DNA of 64,000 nt from Phlebotomus papatasi (GCF_024763615.1 NC_077224.1:50478712-50542711); one strand, 5' to 3'. Positions 32,402 to 44,186 are shown, numbered from the stretch's first letter. Notes: generated by a model from the sequence alone, not told the origin. Program-made: numbers and translations.

Positions 32402-33598
32402 TCAGTGTCTCTATTCACAGAAGTAGTCACAGGGCAAGATGTGCTGAGAGGCTCTGTATCATGGAGACTGTTGAGCGTCTCCTATTGTAGCTATTGGGAA
32501 ATCAACTGGTCAAAGCTACTCCAGATTCCACCATCTCGGCCCCACTCCCGAAACACATGCCTTCCGGGGCGCAAGATCACGATCCTCAAACTGTATTACG
32601 GTACACGACACCATGAAGAACTGGGTCACTGTCTGACCTGATTTAGTGTCCGAATCGTTCGACAGATTAACACCCCAAATACGCTAATTTGTCGAGCGAT
32701 TGCACCTCAACTAGAAATGTATGTAGAACATCTATATTCTCAATCGTTTTTCTTCTCGTGCAGCATTGTATTTCGTATGAATAACACAGCTTTAAGAACT
32801 CTTTCTATAGCACGTTTCTCACTATATAATATTAATGGTAAAATGTTGTATGAATTATTGCAGAAGAATCCCGTGCCCCGTATCAATATTTTACTCCCCT
32901 TCTGATTGAATGGCTCTTTGATGAACTTATGAATTGAGAGGATCAGCTATCTGGAAGAAGTAAATTAAGATAAGGTATCATTGAGTACCATTTTGAATTG
33001 ACTGTACAGATAGATTTTACGGAAGAAGTTATTCGCTGACTATCTTACACTTATGGGAATATTATAGGGATTACGCTTTGTTAAATGTATAGAGAAAATT
33101 CGTAACTTATAGTCGTTTTAAGTATTGTTTTTTCTACAACTTCAGTATTATTTGGTTGAGTGATTAAGGATTTGTGAAGACTTATACTAAAGATCCCCTT
33201 TGGATATCGAGGCGCATTTTTATTTTATGCAACTATATCACTTCATACGCAAAATAGACGGTTTTGGATAAATTATTTCTGCAAAGTTTATCGTCGCTTG
33301 AATCAGCAATTGTCGTAACTTGTCACCTAAATTACCAACACAGATATTCCGAGTATTTCCATTTTGTGACAATAATTGCTGATATTAGGTGCTGAAGAAG
33401 TTACGACAACTGTAAATTCAAGAGACGTTATGTCCAACTTGCAGCCAGAAAATAATTACTTTAGTTTTAATTCTTGAATTGTGCGAAATAAATAACTCAA
33501 CAGTGGTAGAAAAATATTTTATTGCTCTTTTCTCGCTTCGCAGAAAATTATGTAGAGTTTATGCACGGAAAGTTTGACATCGCGTCGATTTTGAAAAT
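32402..33598. other. gene-free stretch upstream of the His/Pro-rich gene
   Basis: The first 250 bases (32402-32650) are GC-richer than the surroundings and are the likely promoter/5' UTR of the minus-strand gene. A short frame on the + strand there is not coding-like. 33290-33425 has a weak inverted repeat (AGCAATTGTCGTAACTTGTC / AGTTACGACAACTG). The rest is AT-rich with no signal. Confidence 0.4.
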
Positions 33599-33599
33599 A

Positions 33600-33870
33600 C
33601 AGTAGACTCTCTTAAATTCGGGCATATGGGACTGAAATACTCATATTAAGTTTACATGCTCATATTAATTGTAAATTTCATGAAAGCCTCTTAATAATGC
33701 AGAACCACATCATAACTGAGACAAAGCATAGCAAATTTGAGCATATTTGCTTCATTCGATATAATCAATATAATTTAAAAACTGTCACCAAACTTTTTTC
33801 CAAATTTAACTTCTGCCCGAATTAAAAAGTAGCCCAATCTTAAAAGAGCCGAATTAGCGAGAGTCTACTG
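33600..33870. mobile_element. pogo-like MITE copy 3
   Basis: CAGTAGACTCTCTTAAATTC and GAATTAGCGAGAGTCTACTG, TA on both sides. Reverse-complement relative of 18581-18910. Confidence 0.75.
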
Positions 33871-34130
33871 TATTTTCTTAAGTTTTCTTTCCTGATTTAA
33901 ATTCTGTCTGACAATTATTTTTTCTTAGATAGTTCCACTGTACAAACAAAAGGTGTTTGAATGAATTTAATGTAAACAATTTTTAATAAAAAGTTTTGAA
34001 AATTGATTATGTCAAAAAATATAAAAATTCCCCATTTGGAAAACAATATCTCGTTAGTAGAGGACATTAAAACCATTGTGAAAGAGACCATTAGGGAATT
34101 GTAAAAATTCCGACTAACACATTGAGTACT

Positions 34131-34359
34131 TTAACTCTTTCGCGTCCATAGGGTAATTTCATGACCCGGGGAAAAAAGTTTCTTTTTGGCTATTTACATT
34201 AATTGAAATCTAACTGGAGTCTTGAGAAAATGAGCCAAGAATCTTACATCCTTCTATTATGATGTCGTGCACGAACAGATAGATTTCAATTAATGTAAAT
34301 ACCCAAAAAAACTTTTTTCCCCGAGTCATGACATTACCCTATGGACGCGAAAGAGTTAA
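34131..34359. mobile_element. TTAA-bounded MITE with long inverted ends
   Basis: TTAACTCTTTCGCGTCCATA (34131) and TATGGACGCGAAAGAGTTAA (ending 34359) are exact inverted repeats. The arms continue through CATGACCCGGGGAAAAAAGT / ACTTTTTTCCCCGAGTCATG and ATTTACATTAATTGAAATCT / AGATTTCAATTAATGTAAAT. piggyBac-like target site. Confidence 0.75.
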
Positions 34360-34639
34360 GAACAATATGCAGAGACTTTAAAATACTTTTTGCTTTAATT
34401 CAATTTAGAAATAAAAGAGTAAATTCTAATTTTGAAAAATAATTTTAATAAAAATTGATTTTTTTTGAGAAATGGTCACATGAATTGTACTGACCGTAAA
34501 CAGCAACATCCAAACCGAAGGAGAAATATACAAGTGCATATGTAATTTAATTTTTAATAAGAACCTCATGGACATAAACAGTGCACATCTGAAGCAATCT
34601 GGACATATAAAATGAATCCGTAATGACTATCAGGGCAAT

Positions 34640-35590
34640 CAACGCCAAAAGGGGGTAGAATCAATACCGAAACACAATAAAATCAATATCTCAATGGGAT
34701 AGACTCAATATCCCAGTGAGGTAGAATCAATACTGGAATTACCAAAAATCAAAACTAATATAAAACAATATCAATACCGAAATACACTGAAAGTAATACT
34801 GAAATTGTATGAAATTAGTACCCCAATGGGATGAAATTAGAAAATCTTTTTCTGGAATCAAGAAAATTCAAACTGTCTCATTGCGCTTTTAGCAAAGGCA
34901 TCAACTCTTAAGCCGGAGATACGCTATGAAGTTGTGAGATCGAATCTTCATCGGTGCGAAAAAAATTCGGTTTTCTGGATAGAGGATGCAAAAATCAGTA
35001 CTACATTGAAATGAAATTAATACTAAAATGGGATAAAATCAACACTGGAGTAGTCAAAAAACAATACCAAAAGAGGGATAAAAATCAATACTGAAAATAC
35101 CCCAAAATCAATACGAAAAATGGGATGAAAATCCACCTTAAAATCAGTGCTATAATGTGATAAAATCAATACCGCAAATATTCAAAAATCAATACGAAAA
35201 ATGATATAAAAGTACCCGAAATTCAGTCTAAAAATGGGATAAAATCAATTCCGGAATACTCTAAAATCAATATCAAAATGAGATAAAAATAATACCAAAA
35301 TACCTTTAAATCAATACTGTAATGAAATAGAATAATTACTCACGAGGTATTGATTCTAAAGAATATTTTTTAAACAATACCAAAATGGGATTGAATCAAT
35401 ACCGATACACCCTAAAAGCAATACCAAAGTGGGATAGAATCAATACCGAAATACCCTAAAATCGATATCAAAATGGGATAGAATCAACACCAAAACGTCC
35501 TAAAATCAATACCAATATGAGGTAGAATCAATATCGATACACCCTAAAATCAATACCAAAATGTTCTAAAATCAATCCCAATATTTCTTG
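34640..35590. repeat. degenerate minisatellite, about 20-43 bp units
   Basis: Imperfect tandem units built from AAAATCAATACC, AAAATGGGATAGAATCAATA and CCGAAATACCCTAAAATC, around 40 copies of the AATCAATAC core in 950 bases. Very poor in G and C; no coding frame. Confidence 0.85.
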
Positions 35591-36182
35591 ACTTAGTTAC
35601 AGAAATCAAAATCAAACTAAATTTCATCTATTTTCAAGAAAGTTTTGTCTTTAATTTTGGTAATAATATAGTGGTATTAAAATCGATGCCACAAAAATTA
35701 AAAAATTTTCTCTGTGATTCTAATTCGTAGAATATTATAGACCGATGAATTCAGCACTATGATAATAGTAGTAATAATAAAATTAATAAATTATCTCAAG
35801 AAGAATTAAAAGTAAATTAAAATTCTAATCAAAATAAAATACGTTAAATTTAAAGTTAAATGATAGGATATTTGATCTTTTATCTGCAGCACATGCAAAT
35901 CGGAATTGATCGGTAATCGTTAATCTCATTGTTTCTTTGAACACTGAAATGAACAAGTTCTTTTTCCTATCCTATTCCTTCCATATAAAAAAGAAATAGT
36001 GAAAAATAAATTGTCAGGAAAATTGTAAAATTTGTGAAGTGAAATAATTGAGTCAAAATAAAAGGTGTTGGGAAAAGACCAAGTGTTTGAGTGATTCTCA
36101 ATTAGTGAAGGTCCTGAAGAGTATTTCAAAAAATCTCAGTTGCTTTATGGGTAAGACAGGCGGTGGGTCTTGAGACCACACG

Positions 36183-36359
36183 ATGGAACCTCAATACTAC
36201 GAGGAGCTCTGGGAAAGGGACTGGAAAATTTTTTCGGTCTTTCCTCACAAAATTCCTTTGATTTTTTTCAAGTACATGGAGATTCCCGCTTTTCTCGTTG
36301 TGGGTGGAATTATCGAAGTTTTTAAGAACATTCCCTCCTCTTATTTTAAAGTTTTATGA
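36183..36359 (+). CDS. candidate 58-residue microprotein
   Basis: ATG at 36183 in good context (ACACGATGG), TGA at 36357-36359. The product starts MEPQYYEELWERDWKIFSVF and has a hydrophobic helix IPAFLVVGGIIEVF near residues 34-47, ending YFKVL. Base composition and codon use (GAG, CTC, GTC, ATC, CCC) are more coding-like than the AT-rich neighbourhood. No frame of the MITE families overlaps it. It lies within 1.3 kb of the two small membrane-protein genes but on the other strand. I do not recognise a family. It could be a genuine small gene or an exon. Confidence 0.4.
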   Translation: MEPQYYEELWERDWKIFSVFPHKIPLIFFKYMEIPAFLVVGGIIEVFKNIPSSYFKVL

Positions 36360-36437
36360 TTGAAGATAAAGCTAGGGCCTCTATAGGGGAGACCGGGGCA
36401 GAATTAGCCACGCATGATATTAGACAGTGGGACGTTA

Positions 36438-37074
36438 CACTGAGAAAAATGGGGATGCGATTAACCTTTTTTCCTCATGACTTTGACACTTTTTAGGTGT
36501 AAAAATATATCAACATTTTTTAATGTTAATTTTACACCTTTTTTAAGGGTAAAATAAACATGAAAAACGGTAGATAGATACAGTAGACTCTCTCTCAATC
36601 GGGAATATGGGGCAAAATGTCATCCGGTTTAGCGATAGAACTGAGCGTCAAAGCCTTTGTAAATTCAACAAAACGCGCTCAATTATAAAGAATCACGATA
36701 AAATAGGAAGAACTACAGCGAATTTGAGCGAATTAGCTTCATAATTAAACGTGAAAATTGTCAACAAAATTTGTCGCCCGATTGAAAAAGAGCCGATTGA
36801 GTGAGAGTCTACTGTAGATAAAAAAAACGGAGTGTACTTGAGTTCGCAGGTGATCAGACATCTAGGTTCTTTTGAGCCCCTTAGTCTACCCGACAATCTC
36901 AACTCCAATTCTGTTAAAAATTTCATAATTAATTGAAAAAGGGTAACTTTAACCCCTAATATACTTAAAAAGCATATTTCGGATATGCTTTTCGGACCGA
37001 TTTCGGATCAATACTGCAGGGTAAAATAAACATTTCCGGAATTTTATTTGACCTTTCTCGGATTTCCCTCAGTG
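36438..37074. mobile_element. CACTGAG MITE, copy 3, split by a pogo-like MITE
   Basis: CACTGAGAAAAATGGGGATG after TA (36436-36437) and CTTTCTCGGATTTCCCTCAG then TG and TA at the right. The interior is interrupted by 36581-36814 and about 130 more unrelated bases. A MITE end of another family (TAGGGGAGACCGGGGC, 36384) stands just before it. Confidence 0.75.
36581..36814. mobile_element. pogo-like MITE copy 4, nested
   Basis: CAGTAGACTCTCTCTCAATC ... GATTGAGTGAGAGTCTACTG with TA at each side, inside the CACTGAG element. Interior close to copy 1 (171-404). Confidence 0.8.
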
Positions 37075-37122
37075 TATAGCCTACCGTAGAAGGAATATTG
37101 AAGAAACCACTGCTTTTTCAAA

Positions 37123-37310
37123 CACTGATAAAAAACGGGAGTGCGATTAACTTTTTTTTACTCATAACTTTAACATCTTTTAGGTGTAAAAATATATCAA
37201 CATTTTTTAATGTTAATTTTAAACCTTTTTAAGGGTAAAATTAACATGAAAAAGGGTAACTTTAACCCCTAATACACTTAAAAAGCATAATATTTACATC
37301 GATCAATTCA
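37123..37310. mobile_element. CACTGAG MITE, copy 4, truncated
   Basis: Begins CACTGATAAAAAACGGGAGT and follows copies 1-3 to TTACATCGAT, then stops. It borders the 3' side of the small membrane-protein exon at 37415, where a second exon would be expected. Confidence 0.6.
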
Positions 37311-37414
37311 CCCAGGATGGTTTGTGCACCTTTCCGCACAATTTGTTTTCAATAAAATTGTAATTTGAAAAATTCACACATTTTTAAAAAATAAAATTTT
37401 CATTGATCTCTTAC

Positions 37415-37651
37415 CCTGTGGAGTACAATTGCACGGTATGCAAGTCCAAGGATATAAAAACCAAGGAAGACCATAAATCCCATAGGAATAACCCGAAGAG
37501 GTCTTTTGAACACAGGAAAATAAGTGAAATCGCTAATCTGTCGGGCAATTTCCATCAAACTCGTACTTTCAGTCGGCAAGGCTTCAATTAGGGCTTCTGG
37601 GTGGAGGGCAAGGGTCACCAGGAGAAACACGACAAACACTCGCGAATCCAT
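37415..37651 (-). CDS. small signal-peptide/transmembrane protein, exon 1
   Basis: ATG chosen at 37649-37651 because it opens a clean signal peptide (MDSRVFVVFLLVTLALHPEA); the frame is open 29 codons further upstream without one. 79 codons to a donor CACAGG|GTAAGA in phase 0. Layout: signal peptide, short linker, FPVFKRPLRVIPMGF, hydrophobic helix (VFLGFYILGLAYRAIV), LHR. The IP + helix + (A/L)RHK-like end and the phase-0 intron directly after it match the gene at 37841-38245. No second exon was found; a truncated MITE (37123-37310) sits where it would be. Without splicing it ends four residues later. Function unknown. Confidence 0.6.
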
Positions 37652-37840
37652 GTGAGAAGACGATGAGGGAAAGAGCGATGGGAAATGGGGTTCAGACAAA
37701 CTGTGAGAGCTTCTTTGCTGGAAAGATCTTATGGCCATGGTTAATCCCTACTGCTGTTCTATGGAACATTCCACCGATGGGGTGGGGAGGTCAGTGTTAA
37801 TTGAAAGAGAAACTCCGGGGGATTTTTTGTCACATAATCT

Positions 37841-38245
37841 TTATCTTGTATTAGCTTCTTGAGAAAGGAACTTTTGCCGGAATCTTTCTATTTGATCCAT
37901 CACAGACACTTTCAAGGCATCAATGGTGCGTTTCTGGCGTTTTGGAGGATCCCAGTGAAGTGGTATTTCGACCTAATATAAAGTGTTTTCTTTGAGTAAA
38001 TTTTTAGAATTTGAGTAATCACAATCCCTCACCTTGTGTCTCGCAATGGACTGTACTATCAGCCAGAAGACATAAAATGCCCAGTAAACAACAAAGAAAA
38101 GGGGAATGTAGTACAATTTGCGACTGATGTAGTAATAGCTGTATTTCTTAACTCTTCCCTCGATGTCCGTGTCTGATCCCTCCTCCATGGATCTCGCCGC
38201 GATCAAGGGCAGAAGAAGCAGGAGAAGGTGGGACTGTGCAATCAT
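37841..38245 (-). CDS. small membrane protein sharing the KKYSYYY/SIARHKV module, two exons
   Basis: Exons 38033-38245 (ATG 38243-38245) and 37841-37972 (TAA 37841-37843), phase 0; 114 residues. Signal peptide (MIAQSHLLLLLLPLIAARS), acidic linker, then GRVKKYSYYYISRKLYYIPL, transmembrane helix (FFVVYWAFYVFWLIV), QSIARHKVEIPLHWDPPK, RQKRT (dibasic) and VMDQIERFRQKF. This is nearly the same C-terminal plan as the 600-residue protein at 25671-32401 (RVKKYSYYYLGRKLWYIPLY ... SIARHKVEIP ... RRKRS ... QIEDFTQKY), without its repeats. Likely a type-I or processed secreted membrane protein; role unknown. Confidence 0.85.
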
Positions 38246-39495
38246 CTTGCGCGAGCACTGTTATCACTTCAATACTGATGACAATCTTCAGCATCGGCAA
38301 TCCCGTCTTGAATCTTGTCACTCAAAGTAACTGGATTTCTTTATCCGAACCATTTTTGCTTATTTGTCCAATTAGCACCATTTGCCAGAGTACAAAAGAA
38401 GATGACGCTAATTAGGTACAATATGACATCAATCTTCATTTGGTCACTTGATTGATTTATGTCCCGATATAGGTCAAGAATTCCAACTGATCTCGCAGAC
38501 ATCTGTACCCGTTCCACCTTTCGTTTAATAGTGCTATATAACTAAACAATTTTAAAGATTTTAGATTCTACAATAAACCGTTTTGAGTTTAGGATTTTTG
38601 TTTGATTTTTAGAATTCAGGAATATTTCGGTTAAGGTATAATAGTTTGAAAATGCGACTAAATTTTAATCTTCCGAAGATTGAAAGAATACTTTATGTAG
38701 TGGATCAAAATTACAAAGCGGTAATTTTCTGGAAGAATTCTTCCTCAGGACTCTTCCGTAATTATGAAAATACTTAGTTTTCCCTTCTTAATGTTTTTAG
38801 TTTTTAATGCAAAATCTTGAAATTTTCGGTCAAGGAGAAGTTCACCATCAATGGAGTAAAATTTGTAATTCCGGTTAAATTAGACTTCAGAAAATCGTCT
38901 TAAAGGTTTTGGCTTTGTTTTAATCCAATGGCTTCTCGCCGAATTCTTGCACATTCTTTTTAATTCCTGTCATTAAAATTAAAGAAAATTCACATTATTC
39001 GAAAAGGCATGAACGTTCGAAGGGAGAGTACTTTCCCCTACTTTTCTCATCCTCCCCCTTCAATTACTTTAAATCGATAATGAATCGGCAAAGTTCCGAT
39101 AATTGATTTATTTAATTTAAATAGATATTGTTTTTCTTTAGCTTTACAGTTTTTCGGATCCAGAATCCGAAAAGGATATCGTATCGACTTCCGGTTTTTG
39201 GTTCCCCTCCCCTTTCCAAAATTAGATGAACATTGTCTCGAATTGAATTTTTTTGCATTTTTCCTCATCCCGGTCCATTGCATTCAAGAATATGATTTTA
39301 GATTCAAGTACATTTCGTCCATATCAGACAAAGATCTTAAATTTATTCCTCCTATAGATTTTTCAGTGCCAAATTTTTTATGTGAATAGAGATCTCTTGA
39401 ATTTAACAAATTGAAGTATTCGAAAGTTCGCAGTTCTCATCCAATTTCCGAATTTGAAATGGTTTTCTAATAATTTGTGAATGAATGTATTCGGT
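38246..39495. other. gene-free stretch
   Basis: AT-rich. 39000-39400 holds frames on both strands and a CAAAATTAGATG/GGTCATCG-like remnant of the 27630 repeat family (ATTCCGAAAAGGATATCGTA, ACTTCCGGTTTTTGG at 39180), but no convincing gene. Confidence 0.4.
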
Positions 39496-39499
39496 AATA

Positions 39500-39790
39500 A
39501 ACCGGTATTCAGGGTGACTCAAAGACGAAAAATTTTTTTGGAATTAATCTCAAGGTGTTCTACATTATGAGATAAGAAGTTTTTCTTCGATTACCATATG
39601 ATCGGATGCTGTTTAGAGGTAGCTAAACGACTCTCTCTGTATAGTGTAAAATCATAAAATTGTTCTACATTGGGGGTCGTTTAGCTACCTCTAAACAGCG
39701 TCCGATCATATGGTCATCGAAGAATAATTTTTTTATCTCATAATGAAGAACACCCTGAGTGCCAAAAGAATTTTTTCTTTTTGAAAAACC
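39500..39790. repeat. long hairpin (foldback element)
   Basis: Arms about 120 bases. Innermost, GCTGTTTAGAGGTAGCTAAA (39608) pairs with TTTAGCTACCTCTAAACAGC (39680); outward, CCATATGATCGGA / TCCGATCATATGG, then TTCGAT... and TTATCTCATAATG. The loop is about 45 bases. Ends CAGGGTGACTC / AACACCCTGAGTG. Noncoding. Confidence 0.75.
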
Positions 39791-39938
39791 TTAATGCACA
39801 TATACCCAAAGCAATGCTAAAAGATTATATGTATAGTAATTCACAGAGAGGTCTATCTCATGAGTAGGAGCATACTGCAAAGTTGGGACGCTTCTTCATT
39901 TTCGACTTTTAATTCTTTTTTAAGAGAATATGGGTATA

Positions 39939-40380
39939 GGGTAAGTGTGGTAAGTGTGTCAAATTCCGGCATGTTGCATGCAAGTGCCAAAGTCTCAAGT
40001 TTGAAGTGTACTTAATACTTTTAATACAAGTTGAATTTTTTTTGTTACTTTTGTTATAAGGAGTGTTGCTTGAAACCTTGTAGATGGTTTATCGTCTTTA
40101 TTTTCTCTAAAATCATTCTTAATACATTTTAAAATGAATGAAAATGTAGACATAGAATTTGTGGCCTATTCGGGTTATCTTCATTCTCATAGTTCCTTGT
40201 CCTTCTAGAATTCTTCCAATTCGTTTTTCAGACCATCTTACTCGTCGTAGCGATATTTTTTGTCATTTTTTTTGGATTGTATAATTTCTAGAGTATGGAA
40301 AAACTAAAAATTCATGGAAATTTGAGGAACAAAAAATGTGACCGGAATTACAAGCTGGACGGAATTTGGTACACTTACCC
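39939..40380. mobile_element. TA-flanked MITE GGGTAAGTGTG, copy 2
   Basis: Ends GGGTAAGTGTGG... and ATTTGGTACACTTACCC with TA outside. Interior parallels 20973-21385 (GGCATGTTGCATGCAAGTGC, AATTCTTCCAAT). The left end carries a small internal duplication (GGTAAGTGTG twice). Confidence 0.8.
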
Positions 40381-40382
40381 TA

Positions 40383-42325
40383 GTCTTATTATTGGGGGTT
40401 TATAATTTTCTTAACTGCATAAAAGAATTTTATGGATTGAAAAACCCTTCACACTTTCCGTAAACTGCTTTTCTGCATTAAAGTTTGTGCCAATTTTCCT
40501 GTCTAAAACTTCTTACCTTACACCACCCGCAAGTATCTCACGTAGAAAGCCACTTTAGCAGCAAAAACATCCATAGTCTTTCACTTTTGAGCAACTTCTT
40601 GAATTTGGAGGCATCAAAAGCCAGAGGGCGAGAATTGAGTGTCAGAGCTGGAAGATAAAAGCATTGAATGCACTGGTAAAATTCAATGGAAATTTTCCGT
40701 GGTCGACTCCCATGTCAATTGATTTGAGGAGAAACATCCGCAGGTGCCGTATAAAATATAGATAAATTGAATTTATGTTTGAGTAAAATTCACTATCAAA
40801 GAAGTATCTTTTTCGAAAACAAATTCTTCTTTGCGACATGAGTCCTAATTTTTTGCTATATATAATATGCTATCAATCAAGAATGCAAAAGATATTCACA
40901 GCAGTAGCTATGCGTTGGGAATTTGAAATATCCATTAGCTTTTTAAATAAAATCCTAAGTGATTTTAGTTAATATATGTATATTAATTCAACATTGCTCT
41001 TTCTTAGTCATGAAAGATTAAAATCAAGATTCTTCAAACAAATATTAAAATTGATTGACTTATGAAATGTTGAATTTCAGTGTCTTTGATTGTAATAGTT
41101 AAAGTTCAAGTAGAATATTCTATAGATATTTAATAAGGTCAATAGTTTTATTGAACTTTCAATTTATCCATCGAGTTCGGAAAATGTTTTCTCTTCATTC
41201 TCTTTGTATATAAAGTTCATCATTGTTGTTAATGAGACATTGTCGAAAACTTATGAATCTTTTATGAAAATTTTCAAGGGAAAACGGAAATTCGAAATGT
41301 GGTCAATATAGATGGGAGGGCTGTCAGTCAAAACTTGATTGAATTAAGATGCTTTAGGAAACTCTAACAGTGGTTCGAGGATTTCGGTCCATAAATTTCG
41401 GAAAATGCAATCATCGGACAATTCAATTTTCGTGCAAAGTTAATCCTTTGGCTGTGGGATTGACATTGCCCGAGGTGTCTTCGTCATGGTGTATCACCCT
41501 ACTTCATCCATTTCCACATTCAATCATTTACTAATGAAGTTCACCGACAGACATTCTGAAGGGAAATTGGAAAAACTTATCGTCAATAGGATAAATTGAG
41601 GGTGGAAAATTTTATTTGCCTTCCACCTCATTCGTGATTGATGTCTGTCTGACGCATTCCATTAATTAAAGCAATTGACAATTGAAGAGAAAACTGCACC
41701 TGTCGAACACCTAAGGATAATTTAAATAAAGTCTAGTATGATTCCTGTAATTGCAAGGCATTTCAATTTTAAGTCCAAAAAAAGACCGGTGGATATTACT
41801 AGTCGTATCGGATTCTTTTGATTTTTTTTTAATCTTGGAAGATTTTGTTCATCAACTAGACTAACTATCAGATAGAGTTGTTAATGAGAGTTCTTTTTCC
41901 TATCTACTTACAATCAAATGTTTCTGAAGCGAGAATGGAGATATCGTCAAGTTGTTTTGGACAAAGCTTAAGGGGGTGTCCCTAAATTAGGAGATCAAAA
42001 ATTAACTTTTTTTCGCGTTTTTTTTTTTTTGAAAACAAAGAAATTACCATGCAGTTTAGCAGACGCCTGGTTGCAACACCCCCTAAGTGACAGAGAAAAA
42101 ATCTCAAACAAAATTAATTTTCATAAAAATGTATTTCATAGTTGAACTAAGAAAACCCGAAGAAAACAGTGATGTCGAATTTTTTTCAGGATTTTATTTA
42201 AAATAATGTATTTTTATATGACAAAATTTTGAATTTAACATTCAGTTAAAAATTATATATTTTCAATAACAAATGAAACAACAAATGTTTCAATTGACAT
42301 GAAAAGAATTTAATTCTGGAGATAA
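40383..42325. other. gene-free stretch
   Basis: No supported exon on either strand. 41460-41660 is somewhat richer in G/C but open frames are short. AT-rich elsewhere. Confidence 0.45.
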
Positions 42326-42327
42326 TA

Positions 42328-42533
42328 AGACCGTATTTAGACTAGAGGTTTAGCCTAGTTCTCGAGGGTATCAAAACCTTAAACAGCAACCGATTTTATT
42401 AATTTTTCAAAATATAATAGGTCATTTGCCCTTAATAATCCAATCCTAAGCCAAAATTTTCCAAAAAATCTTGACTGATAAGATATTAGAGAAGTAAAGC
42501 CATATTGCTAAGCCTTAGGTCTGAAGCCCGTAT
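42328..42533. mobile_element. 'CTTCAGACCTAAGGC' family MITE
   Basis: ATTTAGACTAGAGGTTTAGC at 42334 and TAAGCCTTAGGTCTGAAGCC at 42510 are the ends; interior AATCCAATCCTAAGCC, AATCTTGACTGATAAG as in the other copies. Confidence 0.65.
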
Positions 42534-43970
42534 ATGACTTCATTCGCTTTGTTCGCTTAATAAGTTATCTTTATTAACTATTCTGCCTATCTGACAAAAT
42601 CGTAAAATTGAGAAATTAAGTCAATCATTTTATTCAAATTGAGGAATGAAGCTATTCAAAGTTTCGGTGTTCGTCCGAGCACTTTAAACTTTTGTACCAC
42701 TTACTGATATACTTAAAATATGTTAAACAAGTAAAACTACAACCTTTTATTCAGATTGGTCTTGCTTACCAATGGAATATTGCGAGCTACCCAAACATTC
42801 CTACCGTTTTCTCTTAATATGGGCTTGCTTTTGTAACAGTAGGGAACTGTGTTCCTTCAGCAGTCAACTGACTGTGAATTTTTGGAGCAGACATCATTGG
42901 GTCTATATCAGAGATACGTACAACGCTGTTATCAACCCTCTGAGTCGATACCCTAGGTCTGCCAGTAGCGTTTTTTAGGTGTACTCGTACCTCATTACTA
43001 TAATATTTGAATATTTTATGTATAACCTTTCAGGATTTTCCATAAAATTTAGCAGTTAACGACGCAGATTCATTCCGACAGTATCTCTAGACGATTTCCC
43101 ACCTTTTAACTCCTTATAACTTGCCATTTTAACCTAAACTATGAATTATCAAAAAACAGATTATTTCTAGTTATTTATCATTACTTTTATACATATGTAT
43201 TTACCATTGACAACTTTGGAAATGTCCAAACCCACCATTGGCCTCTCAAATGATATAAACTTAAAATATAGCCGGTTTACTTTAAGTTCGTTGCATGTTT
43301 TTGACAATTGTGAGTAACATCTCAAATGAGGCAACAAACTTTTGACGCATGAAAAATGAACAACTTTTAGAAAACAATTATTTTTTATATGAAATAAAAT
43401 GAAGTTTTCCTTCGAAATACATAATTAGGATCTACGAATTACAGGCAATTAACTTGCAAAAAGAAAAATTTTAAAAAGTAATTTTTTTCTATCATTTTTG
43501 CACCTGATTTGCTGAACATACATGAGGCAACAAACTTTTGATACCTACTGTATGCAAATCTGCTTGGCGCTTCCTTGATTTCGTCTCCGTCTTCAAATAC
43601 AATTTGAATTGGATTCTGAAATTTTTATGGTATATTCTAAAATAGTTTATCTATCGATTCAAAAAGAAAATATATACCACTTTTGATCTTGTAATTCAGG
43701 GGTGACTTGATAACTTCTTTTCGATAGTTTCAACTGTCGATTGTGAAAAATTAAAATGATAGCTGCACTTTATGTAGCTAATATGAATATTCATCAACAG
43801 TCACATTCTTTTAGGAATGGTAAAATAATATTTAAAAATCCTTTATTCACTAAATCTAAGAGATACAGATTTATCGACACTATCGATTCGATACTATCGA
43901 AAAATTATCATTCCAACCCAGGCTTTCCCTTTAAGTGTTCTAAATTGTTAATAGGCCAAATTTTTCAATA
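42534..43970. other. gene-free stretch
   Basis: AT-rich. GAGGCAACAAACTTTTGA occurs at 43327 and again at 43523, a small direct repeat. No exon-like frame. Confidence 0.4.
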
Positions 43971-43974
43971 GTTT

Positions 43975-44155
43975 CCAAAAGTTTATTAGGCCAAATTAAA
44001 AAAAGACTGTCCTGGATAATGGTGACTTATGGGGGGGGTCGTCAAAGACCGAAAGTCGATATCTCTTGCCGTTTGGCCTCTAGTCGTGTCATAAGTTCAA
44101 AAAAATGAATTATATAATTGCTCTCTCTTTGAGTTCGAGCAGTAAAATCTAAAGA
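43975..44155. repeat. 'GGGGTCGTCAAAGACCGAAAG' family repeat, copy 3
   Basis: GGTCGTCAAAGACCGAAAGT at 44037, CCGTTTGGCCTCTAGTCG, and the tail TCTTTGAGTTCGAGCAGTAA shared with 59128. Confidence 0.55.
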
Positions 44156-44186
44156 ATCTCAGCTAATTTGAAAATGAAAAAAACTG

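Noticed and set aside
34640..35590. CRISPR-like array
   Set aside because: Units are degenerate and contiguous, with no constant repeat/unique spacer pattern; eukaryotic minisatellite.
35926..36129. Minus-strand 67-codon frame as missing exon of the small membrane-protein gene
   Set aside because: No acceptor in phase 0 and no similarity to the VEIP... exon of the paralogue.
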